A DNA stretch of 64,000 nucleotides from Aurantibacillus circumpalustris (lineage in GTDB: Bacteria; Bacteroidota; Bacteroidia; B-17B0; Aurantibacillaceae): assembly GCF_029625215.1 (NCBI RefSeq), contig NZ_CP121197.1, forward strand, positions 4,340,001 to 4,404,000, read 5' to 3'. The notes under the pieces are model-generated. The model was not told the origin of the DNA and ran no database searches. It saw nothing but the letters and a program-made list of their open reading frames with translations. The position numbers and the translations under genes were made by a program. Positions 10,074-19,488 of this stretch are shown piece by piece (the stretch's first letter is position 1; each line of letters opens with the position of its first letter).

Positions 10074-10493
10074 ATGACAGGAAATATTACATTTACAATG
10101 ATTAAACCTGATGCTGTTGAAGCCAACAACATTGGTCCTATTTTAGCTATGATAAACAAAGCCGGATTTAATATTTTGGCAATGAAATACATGCGTTTAA
10201 CAAAAGAGCAAGCTGGTCAGTTTTATGCTGTTCACAAAGAACGCCCTTTCTATGGTGAGCTTACAGAATATATGAGTAGTGGGCCTATTGTTGCAGCTAT
10301 ATTAACTAAACCAAATGCAGTTGCTGATTACCGCCAATTAATTGGAGCTACTGATCCAACCAAAGCAGACGAAGGAACAATTCGTAAAGTTTTTGCAAAA
10401 TCAATTGCTGCTAACGCTGTACACGGTAGTGATAGCAATGAAAACGCTCAAATAGAATCCAATTTTTTCTTTTCTGAACTCGAAAGATTCTAA
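10074..10493 (+). CDS. ndk: Nucleoside-diphosphate kinase
   Basis: Transfers the gamma-phosphate of ATP to nucleoside diphosphates through a phospho-histidine. At 139 residues it is full length. The phosphate-binding N-terminus MIKPDAV and the active-site His117 in NAVHGSDS are both visible. It stands alone with its own promoter upstream and a strong terminator 22 nt downstream, so it is a monocistronic unit. Confidence 0.97.
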   Translation: MTGNITFTMIKPDAVEANNIGPILAMINKAGFNILAMKYMRLTKEQAGQFYAVHKERPFYGELTEYMSSGPIVAAILTKPNAVADYRQLIGATDPTKADEGTIRKVFAKSIAANAVHGSDSNENAQIESNFFFSELERF

Positions 10494-10515
10494 TTGTTAA
10501 AACTTATAAGTATTG

Positions 10516-10552
10516 AATCCTCTTGTTATTCTAAAAAACAAGAGGATTTTTT
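10516..10552 (+). terminator. Rho-independent terminator of ndk
   Basis: A perfect 12-bp stem (AATCCTCTTGTT at 10516-10527 pairing with 10537-10548) with a 9-nt loop, followed by a run of T. Confidence 0.88.
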
Positions 10553-10697
10553 ATTTTACCAAAGATGTTCAGAAAACAACCAGTTTTAAAGAAAAGCTGC
10601 TTTTTTATAAAAAAGTGCCCAAAAGCATTTTGTTTTATGAATAAAATTGAACAAATTTGTTAAAATTTACAAATCTTTAAATCAACATCATTTTGAT

Positions 10698-13600
10698 ATG
10701 ATAAATTATATGTCACAAAGAATTACTAAAGTTTTAGCCCTTATTGCTTTAAGCGGATTAACTGGCCTTTTGAATGCACAAACAATGAAATGGAAACCTG
10801 CTGGACCCATATACAATGCCGGTAGAGCCCGAAACATTATTGTTGATCAAAGCGACTCTAAAGTGCTCTATGTTGGAAGCGCATCCAGTGGTATCTTCAA
10901 ATCAAAAAATGGAGGGATAAAATGGTACCCCCTTAACGATCAGGCTGTGGTAAGAAACATAAGTTACTTAGCCCAAGGGTCTGATGGTACAATTTATGTT
11001 GGAACTGGTGAAGGTTTTTTAAGGCCTGGGCAAAAGGCCAAGGCTCAAGTTGGTACAGGTTTATACAAATTAAACCAAGCTGATTCTTCTTTAACTTTGC
11101 TAGTATCAAGTAGCGTTGTAGGAACTGAGATAAATCGTGTTGCCTGTAGTCCTTCTAATGCAAATTATGTTGCTTTGGCCACCAACCTTGGTATTTTTGT
11201 GTCGAGCAATGGTGGAGGTGCTTTTACACAGGTTAGTTTGCCACAAGCACCTTCTGGTTCAGGAGTTTCAGGACAAGACGTTAAATTTAACTCAAATGGA
11301 ATACTCTACTGCTCTATTGGTTCTTATGCTGGAACGACTTCATCTTTATCAATTAGTAAAGTTTATAAGTCAACAGATGCAACAGCTTCTACTTTTACAA
11401 ATATAACACCTACATCAAGTTTAATTGATGCGAATTATGGCCGTATTGAATTAGCTATAGCGCCTTCTAATCAAGATGTTATTTATGCCTCTTGCGCAAA
11501 TAACTATGTTGTCCCTAGCTCTGCGACACTGAAAGGTTTATTTGTTTCTTATGATGCGGGTTCTACTTGGGGGTTAATTCTGCAAGGATCTTCCCAGTTA
11601 GATCCCCTCTCAAACGGAGGTACTATAGCTTCAGGTGATTACGCACATGTTATAATGGTTGATCCAAATAACAAAGATATTTTATTCTTTGGCGGTTATT
11701 CCTTTTATGTGTTTTTTAAAACAGGTGGTACAAACCTGAGCCCAGTGGGTAATTGGGTAAACGCTTCTCAAAGTTTTTTCGCAAATAATCAGTCTTATTT
11801 GCATGAAAATATTCACGATATTAAAGTGATACCTGGCGCGCCAAACTCTAAGTATTATTTTGTTACAGACGCAGGAGTATACAGGTCAATCGATCTAAGT
11901 TTTGCTAATCAGAATTCATTTCCATCCTACCAGCCTTTTTACAAAGGAATGGTTACTGGACAGTTTAACTCGGTGAGTATCGAAAGGTTTCCAATTGGAA
12001 AAAATGTTGGCAATGATACCGCTGGTGTAAAAGTTACCCCGTATTCTGGATTTATTGGCGGGACCGGTGGTAATGGACTTAATTATTATAGTGGTTTAGA
12101 CACTATTGTTAGTAAAGAATTAAGCTATTTAGACGCGGATGTATATAACTCTGAGTACTCTAAGATTCTCCCAAATGCTGCCTTTGCAAGTAGAGGAGAT
12201 GGAAGAGTATACAGATCGACCAATATTAAGACATCTCCACCTACAGCTTTAAACTCAAATAAATATACAGGTGTGCTTTCTAAAATATCTCCGACCTCAG
12301 AAACTTTTACTAATTATATTGGGTCTACAAGTGGTACAGCATTTAGACTGTGGGAGTATTATGGTCAAACAATCTCCCCTTCTTCAAGCGTTGCTTTAGT
12401 TGCACCGGATTCAGTAGTATTCTACAACGATACAATAAGATACCAGGCTTCAATGTCAGGAGTTACAACAGGTCTTGCTGAACTAACTACAAAAACAACT
12501 TTTACATTTTCAACCTCAAGGCCAAATCAATATGCCTTGATTGATAGCATTGTTGTAAGAACAGGAACTGTTCAGTTACCAATTACTGGTACATACGCAA
12601 ATCTTCAAACCCCGTTCCTAGAATCTGATAGTCGAACAATTTACGCGAGAGCAATTGACAAGTCATTTTCATCTATTACCACCACCACCGTGATGCCGTG
12701 CATAACGGTTGGAGCATCAACTGTGCCGGTTAATTTCACACTCAACCCCTCAACACTGATAGATAATATTTCTGTCACATTTACCGCGCCTCCTTTTGCA
12801 ACAAAAACAATCACACAGTACCCTGCAACAGCTACGGGAACGTCTATTGTTGTGCCTGATGCGGCTACTTATTATAGGGTTTTCGCTACCATATTTTACA
12901 AATACCAACTTAATGACGTGGTCTCGGTAGTTGATGATAATATTTCAACAAAAACCACTACATATAAATTACCTTTAACTAAAACGACTAATTGGCGCTA
13001 TGGTTCTTTCCCTGCTCGTACCATAGCTTCTACTTCCGCTTTGTCGGTTACCAGTCCCACTTATGTTTTAATGAACAACTCCAAACTTTTGAGTGGTGAT
13101 ACCGTAAAACAATCCTCTCCGACTTTCACTGTGAAACCATACTCAACCACATCATATACTATTCATGCTTTGGGTGATTATACTTTGAAAGCTATACCGA
13201 TTGTGTATAAACTAAGTACCGATCCTTTAACCTATACTTTAACTGCACCTATTAATACAAATGTCACATCGCCTGATTATACTCTAAACCCAGGTGCAAT
13301 TACTCAATCCGCGAATCCTGAATTTACGGTGATGCCTCTGAGCCCATCGCAAACCACTTATACAATTTTATCAGGAACCGGTTCAAATTCCATGTCAACG
13401 ACATTTACTATTGGCGCACCAATCCTTAGCATTAACCCGTCTGCTAATACGCAATCACTTAGCAGTTCTAACTCTTTTAGTCTCACTGTTAACCCGACGG
13501 TAACTACCACTTACACATTATCGCACGCAAGTGGAACAGTAAGTTCATTGGTAACCACAAGTAGTTTACAAACATCCACCATTTCTATCGGTAGTTCTAC

Positions 13601-15017
13601 CTATATAGTTAACCCGACAAATGACATAGGAATAGATGTAACCGATATTAAAGTGAATGTAAAAGGACTTTATACATATACTGTACTAAGTTTAAGTTCA
13701 AATACTCTAGCTGGAAGAGATACAAGTAAAGTCTATAAAACCACTGGAGTAAACCCTAATCTTTCCATCGTTACAACAACCGTTGTCACTTTTGGTGACG
13801 TTCCATTAAATCCAAATAACCCAACAAAGAAAGCACCAATGATTGCCTCAGCAAGATTGGCAATGATTTTAAGGCATCCTGGTGTCACTGGTGGTGCAGA
13901 TGCTATTGTTGTCTCTAAAAATCCGTTAGCTTTAAACGACCCTCTTTCTTTTGTTAGAGTGAGTCAAAGTGGTGCTTATTCGGATGATGCTTCTGGTAAT
14001 CCAACAACAAATGTGGTAAGTTATTCAGATAAACCTACTACTTTGGAATGGAGCAAAAGCGGTACGGAAATATACTTTGCTACCGTTCCTAGTACAACCG
14101 CAGCGCCTCAGATTTACAAGTTATATCGTGTTTCACATATAACAACAATCATGGATTTAACGCCTTCATCGTATTCCGGTAAATTTTACACAGATATTTT
14201 CACATACACTAATAGCGCTGTTGGTTATTCAACCAATCCAAACCCAGTTTCTCCCTACCGTACAACTTTGATTGGAAGCTTTGATAAACCAATCACCAGT
14301 ATTAGTGTTAGTAACGATGGGAAAAATTTAGCAGTAACCTTTAATGGCGCATCAACTGGAACAACAGGAACTGTAATGTATAATAAAAACGATGCTTCAA
14401 AATCGAACCAAACAAATATTGTTTGGGAAGACAAACAAGGTTCGCTTGCAAATGCAGTTACTTATTGTTCCATGATGGAAAAAGGAAATGACAAAATAGT
14501 ATTTGTTGGAACAGACAACGGAATGTTTTATACTTCAGATATTACCTCTGGTTCGTGGAGTTCTGTAAATAGTTCATCGACCGATCAATTACCAAAAGTT
14601 CAGATCTTTGACATCAAACAACAAATACTTAATCCAGGTGACTGTTATAATTCAGGTCAAATCTATGTTGCAACAAACGGACGTGGAGTTTGGACTACAG
14701 GAACTTATTTTACAGCTTATGCTGTAGGTGTTGAAGAAAAACAAAAACCAATTGCGGGTAAAAATCTAAGCCTATACCCAAATCCAACAAATGGTAATGT
14801 AAATATTGCTTTTTCAGGTGTTGAAGGGGAAACAGCTATTCTACAAGTTATGGATATCAGCGGTCGCGTAGTGATATCAGAAGATCTTGGGAAGATGACT
14901 GGTGGTGATTTTAACCATCAATTTGAAACAAATACACTTAATGCTGGAGTTTATATTGTTAATATTCAAAGTAACGCTAAGGTTAAACGTGTTACTAAAC
15001 TAATTGTAACGAAATAA
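10698..15017 (+). CDS. Giant type IX-secreted protein with propeller, Ig-like modules and T9SS sorting domain
   Basis: The mature protein begins after a signal peptide (MSQRITKVLALIALSGLTGL.., cleavage near LNAQ). The first part (about 400 residues) has BNR/sortilin-like propeller repeats (SKNGGIKWYPL, SSNGGGAFTQVSL, SYDAGSTWGLIL). The middle has at least four Ser/Thr-rich modules of about 60 residues, coded at about 13036-13720, each with a variant of P.FTV.P...TTYT. A second propeller-like section (TSISVSNDGKNLAV, GTDNGMFYTSD) follows. The last 85 residues (from LSLYPNPTNGNV) are a type A T9SS sorting domain, so the protein should be exported and anchored or released by the type IX system. 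The frame is open back to a TTG at 10647; the ATG at 10698 or 10710 fits the signal peptide. No catalytic motif is visible; a surface or adhesin role is only a guess. Confidence 0.85.
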   Translation: MINYMSQRITKVLALIALSGLTGLLNAQTMKWKPAGPIYNAGRARNIIVDQSDSKVLYVGSASSGIFKSKNGGIKWYPLNDQAVVRNISYLAQGSDGTIYVGTGEGFLRPGQKAKAQVGTGLYKLNQADSSLTLLVSSSVVGTEINRVACSPSNANYVALATNLGIFVSSNGGGAFTQVSLPQAPSGSGVSGQDVKFNSNGILYCSIGSYAGTTSSLSISKVYKSTDATASTFTNITPTSSLIDANYGRIELAIAPSNQDVIYASCANNYVVPSSATLKGLFVSYDAGSTWGLILQGSSQLDPLSNGGTIASGDYAHVIMVDPNNKDILFFGGYSFYVFFKTGGTNLSPVGNWVNASQSFFANNQSYLHENIHDIKVIPGAPNSKYYFVTDAGVYRSIDLSFANQNSFPSYQPFYKGMVTGQFNSVSIERFPIGKNVGNDTAGVKVTPYSGFIGGTGGNGLNYYSGLDTIVSKELSYLDADVYNSEYSKILPNAAFASRGDGRVYRSTNIKTSPPTALNSNKYTGVLSKISPTSETFTNYIGSTSGTAFRLWEYYGQTISPSSSVALVAPDSVVFYNDTIRYQASMSGVTTGLAELTTKTTFTFSTSRPNQYALIDSIVVRTGTVQLPITGTYANLQTPFLESDSRTIYARAIDKSFSSITTTTVMPCITVGASTVPVNFTLNPSTLIDNISVTFTAPPFATKTITQYPATATGTSIVVPDAATYYRVFATIFYKYQLNDVVSVVDDNISTKTTTYKLPLTKTTNWRYGSFPARTIASTSALSVTSPTYVLMNNSKLLSGDTVKQSSPTFTVKPYSTTSYTIHALGDYTLKAIPIVYKLSTDPLTYTLTAPINTNVTSPDYTLNPGAITQSANPEFTVMPLSPSQTTYTILSGTGSNSMSTTFTIGAPILSINPSANTQSLSSSNSFSLTVNPTVTTTYTLSHASGTVSSLVTTSSLQTSTISIGSSTYIVNPTNDIGIDVTDIKVNVKGLYTYTVLSLSSNTLAGRDTSKVYKTTGVNPNLSIVTTTVVTFGDVPLNPNNPTKKAPMIASARLAMILRHPGVTGGADAIVVSKNPLALNDPLSFVRVSQSGAYSDDASGNPTTNVVSYSDKPTTLEWSKSGTEIYFATVPSTTAAPQIYKLYRVSHITTIMDLTPSSYSGKFYTDIFTYTNSAVGYSTNPNPVSPYRTTLIGSFDKPITSISVSNDGKNLAVTFNGASTGTTGTVMYNKNDASKSNQTNIVWEDKQGSLANAVTYCSMMEKGNDKIVFVGTDNGMFYTSDITSGSWSSVNSSSTDQLPKVQIFDIKQQILNPGDCYNSGQIYVATNGRGVWTTGTYFTAYAVGVEEKQKPIAGKNLSLYPNPTNGNVNIAFSGVEGETAILQVMDISGRVVISEDLGKMTGGDFNHQFETNTLNAGVYIVNIQSNAKVKRVTKLIVTK

Positions 15018-15037
15018 CAGCTAAATCTTAATAACAA

Positions 15038-15068
15038 AAAGCTGCTCCTGTTGAGCAGCTTTTTTTTT
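15038..15068 (+). terminator. Rho-independent terminator
   Basis: A 10-bp stem (AAAGCTGCTC / GAGCAGCTTT) with loop CTGTT and nine T residues, 20 nt after the stop of the giant secreted protein and just upstream of murQ. Confidence 0.9.
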
Positions 15069-15084
15069 GACTTAATTTTAAATT

Positions 15085-15891
15085 ATGAAAACCACTGAGG
15101 CAGATTCCTTTTACGATAATCTTGAAAAAATGAGCGTTTCAGAATTGCTCATTAACATGAATAAGGAGGATAAAACGGTTCCCAACGCGATTGAAAAAGT
15201 TATCCCTCAAATTGAATTGCTTGTAAATCAAATTGTCATAAAGTTAAATAGCGGCGGTAGATTATTCTACATGGGCGCCGGAACAAGTGGAAGACTAGGT
15301 ATTGTAGACGCTAGTGAATGTCCGCCCACCTATGGAATTGATCACGGGATCGTTATAGGAATTATTGCCGGTGGTGATGAAGCTATTAGAAAAGCTGTAG
15401 AATTTGCAGAAGACGATGTCCATCAAGGTTGGCTCGATCTTAAAAAGAACAAGATAAATTCAAAAGATGTTGTGATAGGAATAGCTGCATCAGGCTCAAC
15501 TCCATATGTTATAGGTGCCTTGCAAGCCTGTAACGAAAATAATATTGTAACCGCATGCATAACTTGCAACCCGAAAAGTGAATTAGCCAAAGTTTCTAAG
15601 TTTCCAATTGAAGTTATTGTTGGTCCCGAATTCGTCACAGGCTCCACACGTATGAAAAGTGGCACCGCTCAAAAACTTGTTTTAAATATGATCTCAACTT
15701 CTGTAATGATAAAGTTGGGACGAGTTAAAGGAAATAAAATGGTTGACATGCAACTGAGCAACGACAAGCTTGTTGATCGCGGAACGCAAATGCTAATGAA
15801 AAATGCTGGCATTAACGATTACGAGGAGGCTAAAAATCTGTTATTAAAACACGGCAGTGTACGAAAGGCAACAGAAGCTTATAAAAAATAA
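15085..15891 (+). CDS. murQ: N-acetylmuramic acid 6-phosphate etherase
   Basis: Cleaves the lactyl ether of MurNAc-6-phosphate to give GlcNAc-6-phosphate during cell-wall recycling, in the cytoplasm. The SIS domain is clear: YMGAGTSGRLGIVDASECPPTYG is the MurQ signature, and GIAASGSTPYVIGAL and TGSTRMKSGTAQKL follow. At 268 residues it is close to the short end of the family. No anhydro-MurNAc kinase or muropeptide transporter gene is next to it. It is convergent with the exonuclease gene, with only 5 nt between stops. Confidence 0.95.
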   Translation: MKTTEADSFYDNLEKMSVSELLINMNKEDKTVPNAIEKVIPQIELLVNQIVIKLNSGGRLFYMGAGTSGRLGIVDASECPPTYGIDHGIVIGIIAGGDEAIRKAVEFAEDDVHQGWLDLKKNKINSKDVVIGIAASGSTPYVIGALQACNENNIVTACITCNPKSELAKVSKFPIEVIVGPEFVTGSTRMKSGTAQKLVLNMISTSVMIKLGRVKGNKMVDMQLSNDKLVDRGTQMLMKNAGINDYEEAKNLLLKHGSVRKATEAYKK

Positions 15892-15896
15892 GCCCA

Positions 15897-16703
15897 CTAA
15901 AGTAATTTCATTCGCAATCGAAGTTTAGTAATTACCTTTTTTGTGTAGAGTGGAAAGTCTCCATTCATCATCCAACTGTAGTATGAAGGCTCTTTTGCAA
16001 ACACCTCGACAACTGGTTTATCTTTATGTTTTCCAAAACTAAAAACTTCCTGCCCTTTTTCATTAAATACAATTCTGCCTGCAAGATCAACGTTTTTAGC
16101 TCTTGCACTAAAATCACTCAACTTAGAAATATCATTTACAACAGGTTGGTAGGTTTTTCCTTTATCATCCGTCATTTCAAGTCCTTCGTATTTCTCTAAT
16201 TGCGCTTTAAAAACTTCAAAGGTGGCAACTACATCTGCTTCAGCACTGTGCGCATTCTCCAAAGGTTTATCGCAATAAAATTTGTAAGCCGCCTTTAAAT
16301 TTCTTGGCTCCATAAAATGGAAAATATTCTGAACGTCTACCAACTTTCTTCCTTCTAAATCAAAATCTACCTCAGCTCTTAAAAACTCTTCTGCTAATAA
16401 AGGTATATCATATTTATTTGAATTGTATCCTGCAAAATCAGAATTACCAATAAATCTCAATAATTCAGGCGCCGCTTGCTTAAACGTTATAGCATCTGAA
16501 ATATCTTTATCATAAATTCCGTGAATCTTTGAAACCACATCTGGTATTGGTATTTCGGGGTTTATTCTTAAAATTTTGGTTTCTGTGGTATTATCTACAT
16601 TCAGTTTAAGAAGACAAATTTCAACTATCCTATCTGAACCAATGCTAAGACCAGTGGCTTCAATGTCTAAAAAAATAAGTGGTTTATGGAGTTTAATTTT
16701 CAT
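15897..16703 (-). CDS. DnaQ-type 3'-5' exonuclease (DEDDh family)
   Basis: A 268-residue protein with an N-terminal exonuclease domain: Exo I FLDIEATGL, Exo II in FAGYNSNKYDIPLL and Exo III HSAEADVVAT, the DEDDh pattern. The C-terminal quarter (FGKHKDKPVVEVFAKEPSYYSWM) looks like the small domain found after exonucleases of the ExoX type. It is probably a stand-alone nuclease for DNA repair or RNA turnover rather than the Pol III epsilon subunit. It is 24 nt downstream of ispH on the same strand and may share its transcript. Confidence 0.82.
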   Translation of the reverse strand: MKIKLHKPLIFLDIEATGLSIGSDRIVEICLLKLNVDNTTETKILRINPEIPIPDVVSKIHGIYDKDISDAITFKQAAPELLRFIGNSDFAGYNSNKYDIPLLAEEFLRAEVDFDLEGRKLVDVQNIFHFMEPRNLKAAYKFYCDKPLENAHSAEADVVATFEVFKAQLEKYEGLEMTDDKGKTYQPVVNDISKLSDFSARAKNVDLAGRIVFNEKGQEVFSFGKHKDKPVVEVFAKEPSYYSWMMNGDFPLYTKKVITKLRLRMKLL

Positions 16704-16727
16704 GAATTCAATTTAATAAAAATATTT

Positions 16728-17957
16728 TTATGCAGGCTCTAAATGTTTTAAAACCTCTTCAAGTGGTTTTACTTCCTCAAAAAAAGTATTCAACTTATGA
16801 ATTATGCCCTCGAGCAAGGAATCTGGGCAAGAGGCGCCACTTGTAATAATAATTTTTATATTTTTTTTATTCGGTAAAAAGTTTTTAGTTGTTAGGATGC
16901 TTTTTTTCGAATAATCATAATGCTTAATTGTTTCCTTATCTACTATTTCAGCGGATGATGAAATAAAATAACTCGGAAATTTACGTTCACATAATTCCAC
17001 CAAATGAGAAGTATTGCTGCTATTATATCCTCCAACAATGATTGCAAGATCGGCATCTGTTTCAAGTAAACCATATGTCGCATCTTGATTTTCGTTGGTA
17101 GCGTAACACAGAGTATCCCGTGTATCTGCGTAATGATCGCTTATCGTTTCACTGCCAAACTTCTGCACCATTACCTCTTTAAAAAAATCAGAAATACCCT
17201 GCGTTTCTGTCGCAAGCATGGTTGTTTGATTTATCACTCCTAGTTTTTCAAAATGTTTATTTATGTCGAAACCTTTGGTAAATTTTCCTTCAAATTCTTT
17301 TTCAAACTCTTTCTGACTTTTTTTTCCTAAAACGTATGGCTTTAATTTCTCAGCATCTCTCATGTCTCGCACAATAACCACTGCTTCACTATCAATCGCA
17401 CTTCTAGAAAACGTTGAGCGGGTCTCTTCATGTGTATTTTTACCATGAATAATAATAGTGTGTTTTGATTTTCCTATTTGTTCTGATTTTTTCCAGACTC
17501 TTTCTACAAACGGACAAGTTGTATTATACGATTCTGTTTTAATTCCCTTTTCACTAAGTAAACTTAATAAAGGCAATGGTGCGCCAAAAGCGGGAATCAT
17601 CACAATATCATCATTTGTTAAAACATCAAAGGATATTAATTGTTTACCATGAGTGTCTTGTAAAAACCGAACCCCTCTTTCGGTTAAATCCTTATTCACC
17701 TCAGGATTATGAATCATTTCACTTAGCAAAAAAATACGTTTACCCGGATTTTCTTCCAGGGCTCTAAATGCAATTTCAATGGCGTTTTCTACCCCATAAC
17801 AAAATCCAAAATGCCGTGCAACATAATATTTTACCGATCCAAAATCAAGAATAGTAGGACTATTATCACGTTTACGAGGATCTTGTATTTTTCGAAATTG
17901 TTTTATTTTCGAAATAATAGGACTTCTATAAAACTCAGGTACTTTAAACGTTTTCAT
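16728..17957 (-). CDS. ispH: 4-hydroxy-3-methylbut-2-enyl diphosphate reductase, long form
   Basis: Last step of the MEP isoprenoid pathway: makes IPP and DMAPP using a [4Fe-4S] cluster. The three cluster cysteines are in GFCYGV, NTTCPFV and SGASCPDS; the substrate motif HGKNTHEET is present. At 409 residues it is much longer than the 310-residue E. coli enzyme. It has about 45 extra N-terminal residues and an insertion after HEET (roughly residues 200-250). Length and motifs resemble the long cyanobacterial/plant-type enzyme (from memory). It is 16 nt downstream of xerD on the same strand. Confidence 0.93.
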   Translation of the reverse strand: MKTFKVPEFYRSPIISKIKQFRKIQDPRKRDNSPTILDFGSVKYYVARHFGFCYGVENAIEIAFRALEENPGKRIFLLSEMIHNPEVNKDLTERGVRFLQDTHGKQLISFDVLTNDDIVMIPAFGAPLPLLSLLSEKGIKTESYNTTCPFVERVWKKSEQIGKSKHTIIIHGKNTHEETRSTFSRSAIDSEAVVIVRDMRDAEKLKPYVLGKKSQKEFEKEFEGKFTKGFDINKHFEKLGVINQTTMLATETQGISDFFKEVMVQKFGSETISDHYADTRDTLCYATNENQDATYGLLETDADLAIIVGGYNSSNTSHLVELCERKFPSYFISSSAEIVDKETIKHYDYSKKSILTTKNFLPNKKNIKIIITSGASCPDSLLEGIIHKLNTFFEEVKPLEEVLKHLEPA

Positions 17958-17973
17958 GTATTAAACAAAGTTA

Positions 17974-18882
17974 CTATTTTTTATTGCGTGGATGATAACT
18001 CAAGATATTGTCGCGAAGAAATTGTTTATCAAGATGTGTGTATATTTCTGTTGTAGTAATACTTTCATGTCCGAGCATCTCTTGAACAGCCCTGAGATCA
18101 GCTCCTCCCTCAACTAAATGTGTTGCAAATGAATGACGAAAAGTATGAGGGCTCAATGCTTTTTTTATCCCCGCTTTATCCGCCAAATCTTTAATGATAT
18201 AAAATACCATTACACGCGATAACTTCCCCCCTCTTCTATTTAAGTATAAAATATCTTCCGATTCCTTTTTAATAGACAAGTGAACCCTAACATTATTTAA
18301 ATAATTCAACACAAGTTTTTTTGCAACATTACCGATAGGCACCAAACGTTCTTTGTTTCCTTTTCCCACAATTTTAATATACCCATTGTCTAAATGAAGA
18401 TCTGTAATTTTTAAACCAACAAGTTCGCTCACACGTAAACCACAACTATAAAGTGTTTCAAGAATGCTTGCATTTCGGTCTCCCTCTGCGCTACTTCTGT
18501 CAATGCAAGCGATCATACTATCAATCTCTTCCACACTTAAAAACGAAGGGAGCTTTCTTGTAAGTTTAGGCGTTTCTAATAGTTCGGCAGGACTTTGTTT
18601 TAAATCGTTTTCAAGCAATAAAAATTTATAAAATGTTTTTAATCCTGAAACTACTCGCGCTTGAGTAGCGGCCGAAAAACCAAGGCTGGCAATCCACTCA
18701 ACAAAATCCTGTAATTGGCGGTAGTTGAATTTGTCAGGCGTTTGATGATTTAAAAATCCTTCGGAATAATTTTCTAATTTTTCTAAGTCATCAGCATAGG
18801 CTTCAATTGAGTTTTTCGACAAAGACCTTTCCAGCTGAAGAAATTGCTTAAATCTTATATAATAGGAGTTCCAGGAGCTCAT
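17974..18882 (-). CDS. xerD: Tyrosine recombinase XerD
   Basis: A 302-residue site-specific recombinase for chromosome dimer resolution. An N-terminal SAM-like core-binding domain (residues 5-90) is followed by the catalytic domain with the R..K..HxxR..H..Y set: CGLRVSEL, GKGNKERLVP, SPHTFRHSFATHL, LGHESITTTEIYTH (nucleophile Tyr). It is divergent from aroQ, as often seen for xerD in Bacteroidota, which argues for the housekeeping enzyme rather than a mobile-element integrase. The partner xerC is at 36486-37379. Confidence 0.92.
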   Translation of the reverse strand: MSSWNSYYIRFKQFLQLERSLSKNSIEAYADDLEKLENYSEGFLNHQTPDKFNYRQLQDFVEWIASLGFSAATQARVVSGLKTFYKFLLLENDLKQSPAELLETPKLTRKLPSFLSVEEIDSMIACIDRSSAEGDRNASILETLYSCGLRVSELVGLKITDLHLDNGYIKIVGKGNKERLVPIGNVAKKLVLNYLNNVRVHLSIKKESEDILYLNRRGGKLSRVMVFYIIKDLADKAGIKKALSPHTFRHSFATHLVEGGADLRAVQEMLGHESITTTEIYTHLDKQFLRDNILSYHPRNKK

Positions 18883-18935
18883 TTAAATAAAAAGAAACAG
18901 TTTTTCGATTAAAAAATTAGTCTTAATTTCATCGA

Positions 18936-19349
18936 ATGAAGATAATGATAATAAACGGGCCTAACTTAAATCTTTTGGGGAAACGAGAACCGGAAATATA
19001 CGGCGCGACTGATTTTGAGACTTATCTTAAAACACTAAAAGAAAAATTCAAAGATAGCGAGATTCATTATTTTCAAAGTAATGTTGAGGGCGAACTCATT
19101 AACAAACTGCATGAAGTTGGTTTTTCTTTTGATGGTATCATTATTAACGCGGGAGGCTACACGCATACCTCTGTTGCACTAGCAGATGCTATCTCTTCCA
19201 TTAAAACACCAGTTATTGAAGTTCATATTAGCAATGTTTTTGCCCGAGAAGATTTTAGACATGTTTCTTATCTTGGTGCAAATTGCAAAGGAAGTATCAG
19301 TGGCTTTGGATTAAAAAGTTATGAACTCGCTTTGCTTAGTCTTCTGTAA
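18936..19349 (+). CDS. aroQ: Type II 3-dehydroquinate dehydratase
   Basis: Third step of the shikimate pathway: dehydrates 3-dehydroquinate. At 137 residues it is slightly short of the usual 145-150 but complete. Signature segments are visible: INGPNLNLLGKREPEIYG (with the catalytic Tyr), FQSNVEGELI, INAGGYTHTSVALADA and EVHISNVFAREDFRH (active-site His). It is a single gene divergent from xerD. Confidence 0.95.
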   Translation: MKIMIINGPNLNLLGKREPEIYGATDFETYLKTLKEKFKDSEIHYFQSNVEGELINKLHEVGFSFDGIIINAGGYTHTSVALADAISSIKTPVIEVHISNVFAREDFRHVSYLGANCKGSISGFGLKSYELALLSLL

Positions 19350-19488
19350 TACCTTAATATTTGAGTGGCTTTAACAATGAGGTATAGGGCTCAGAGTGAC
19401 CGAGTCGGAACAATTAATTGAGCAACTATACGTATTATTTCTGTAGCAAATTCACTCAGTGCCTCTGTCTCTCCGTGTTGAAAAAGCT

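Noticed and set aside
11137-11406. 89-codon frame inside the giant secreted protein
   Set aside because: It lies wholly within the +1-shifted frame of a gene with signal peptide and sorting domain; its Leu-rich translation is a by-product of codon use.
15162-15175. AAGGAGGATAAAA, a Shine-Dalgarno-like word in murQ
   Set aside because: It is inside the murQ coding region in frame (asparagine-lysine-glutamate codons) with no start codon at proper spacing.
17966-17973. Minus-strand TAACTTTG, an exact -7 box, directly before ispH
   Set aside because: It is only 8 nt from the ATG, there is no -33 box at the right distance, and xerD ends next to it; most likely a chance match.
17974-18882. Possible integrase of a mobile element
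   Set aside because: Neighbours are aroQ and ispH, there are no attachment-site repeats, and the sequence matches the chromosomal XerD type; the same reasoning applies to XerC at 36486-37379.
19350-19488. Possible small RNA or gene between aroQ and the Sua5/TsaC-type gene
   Set aside because: 139 nt with no open frame, hairpin with T run or promoter match; its end (TCAGTGCCTCTGTCTCTCCG) looks like a dispersed intergenic word, which is not enough to call a feature.
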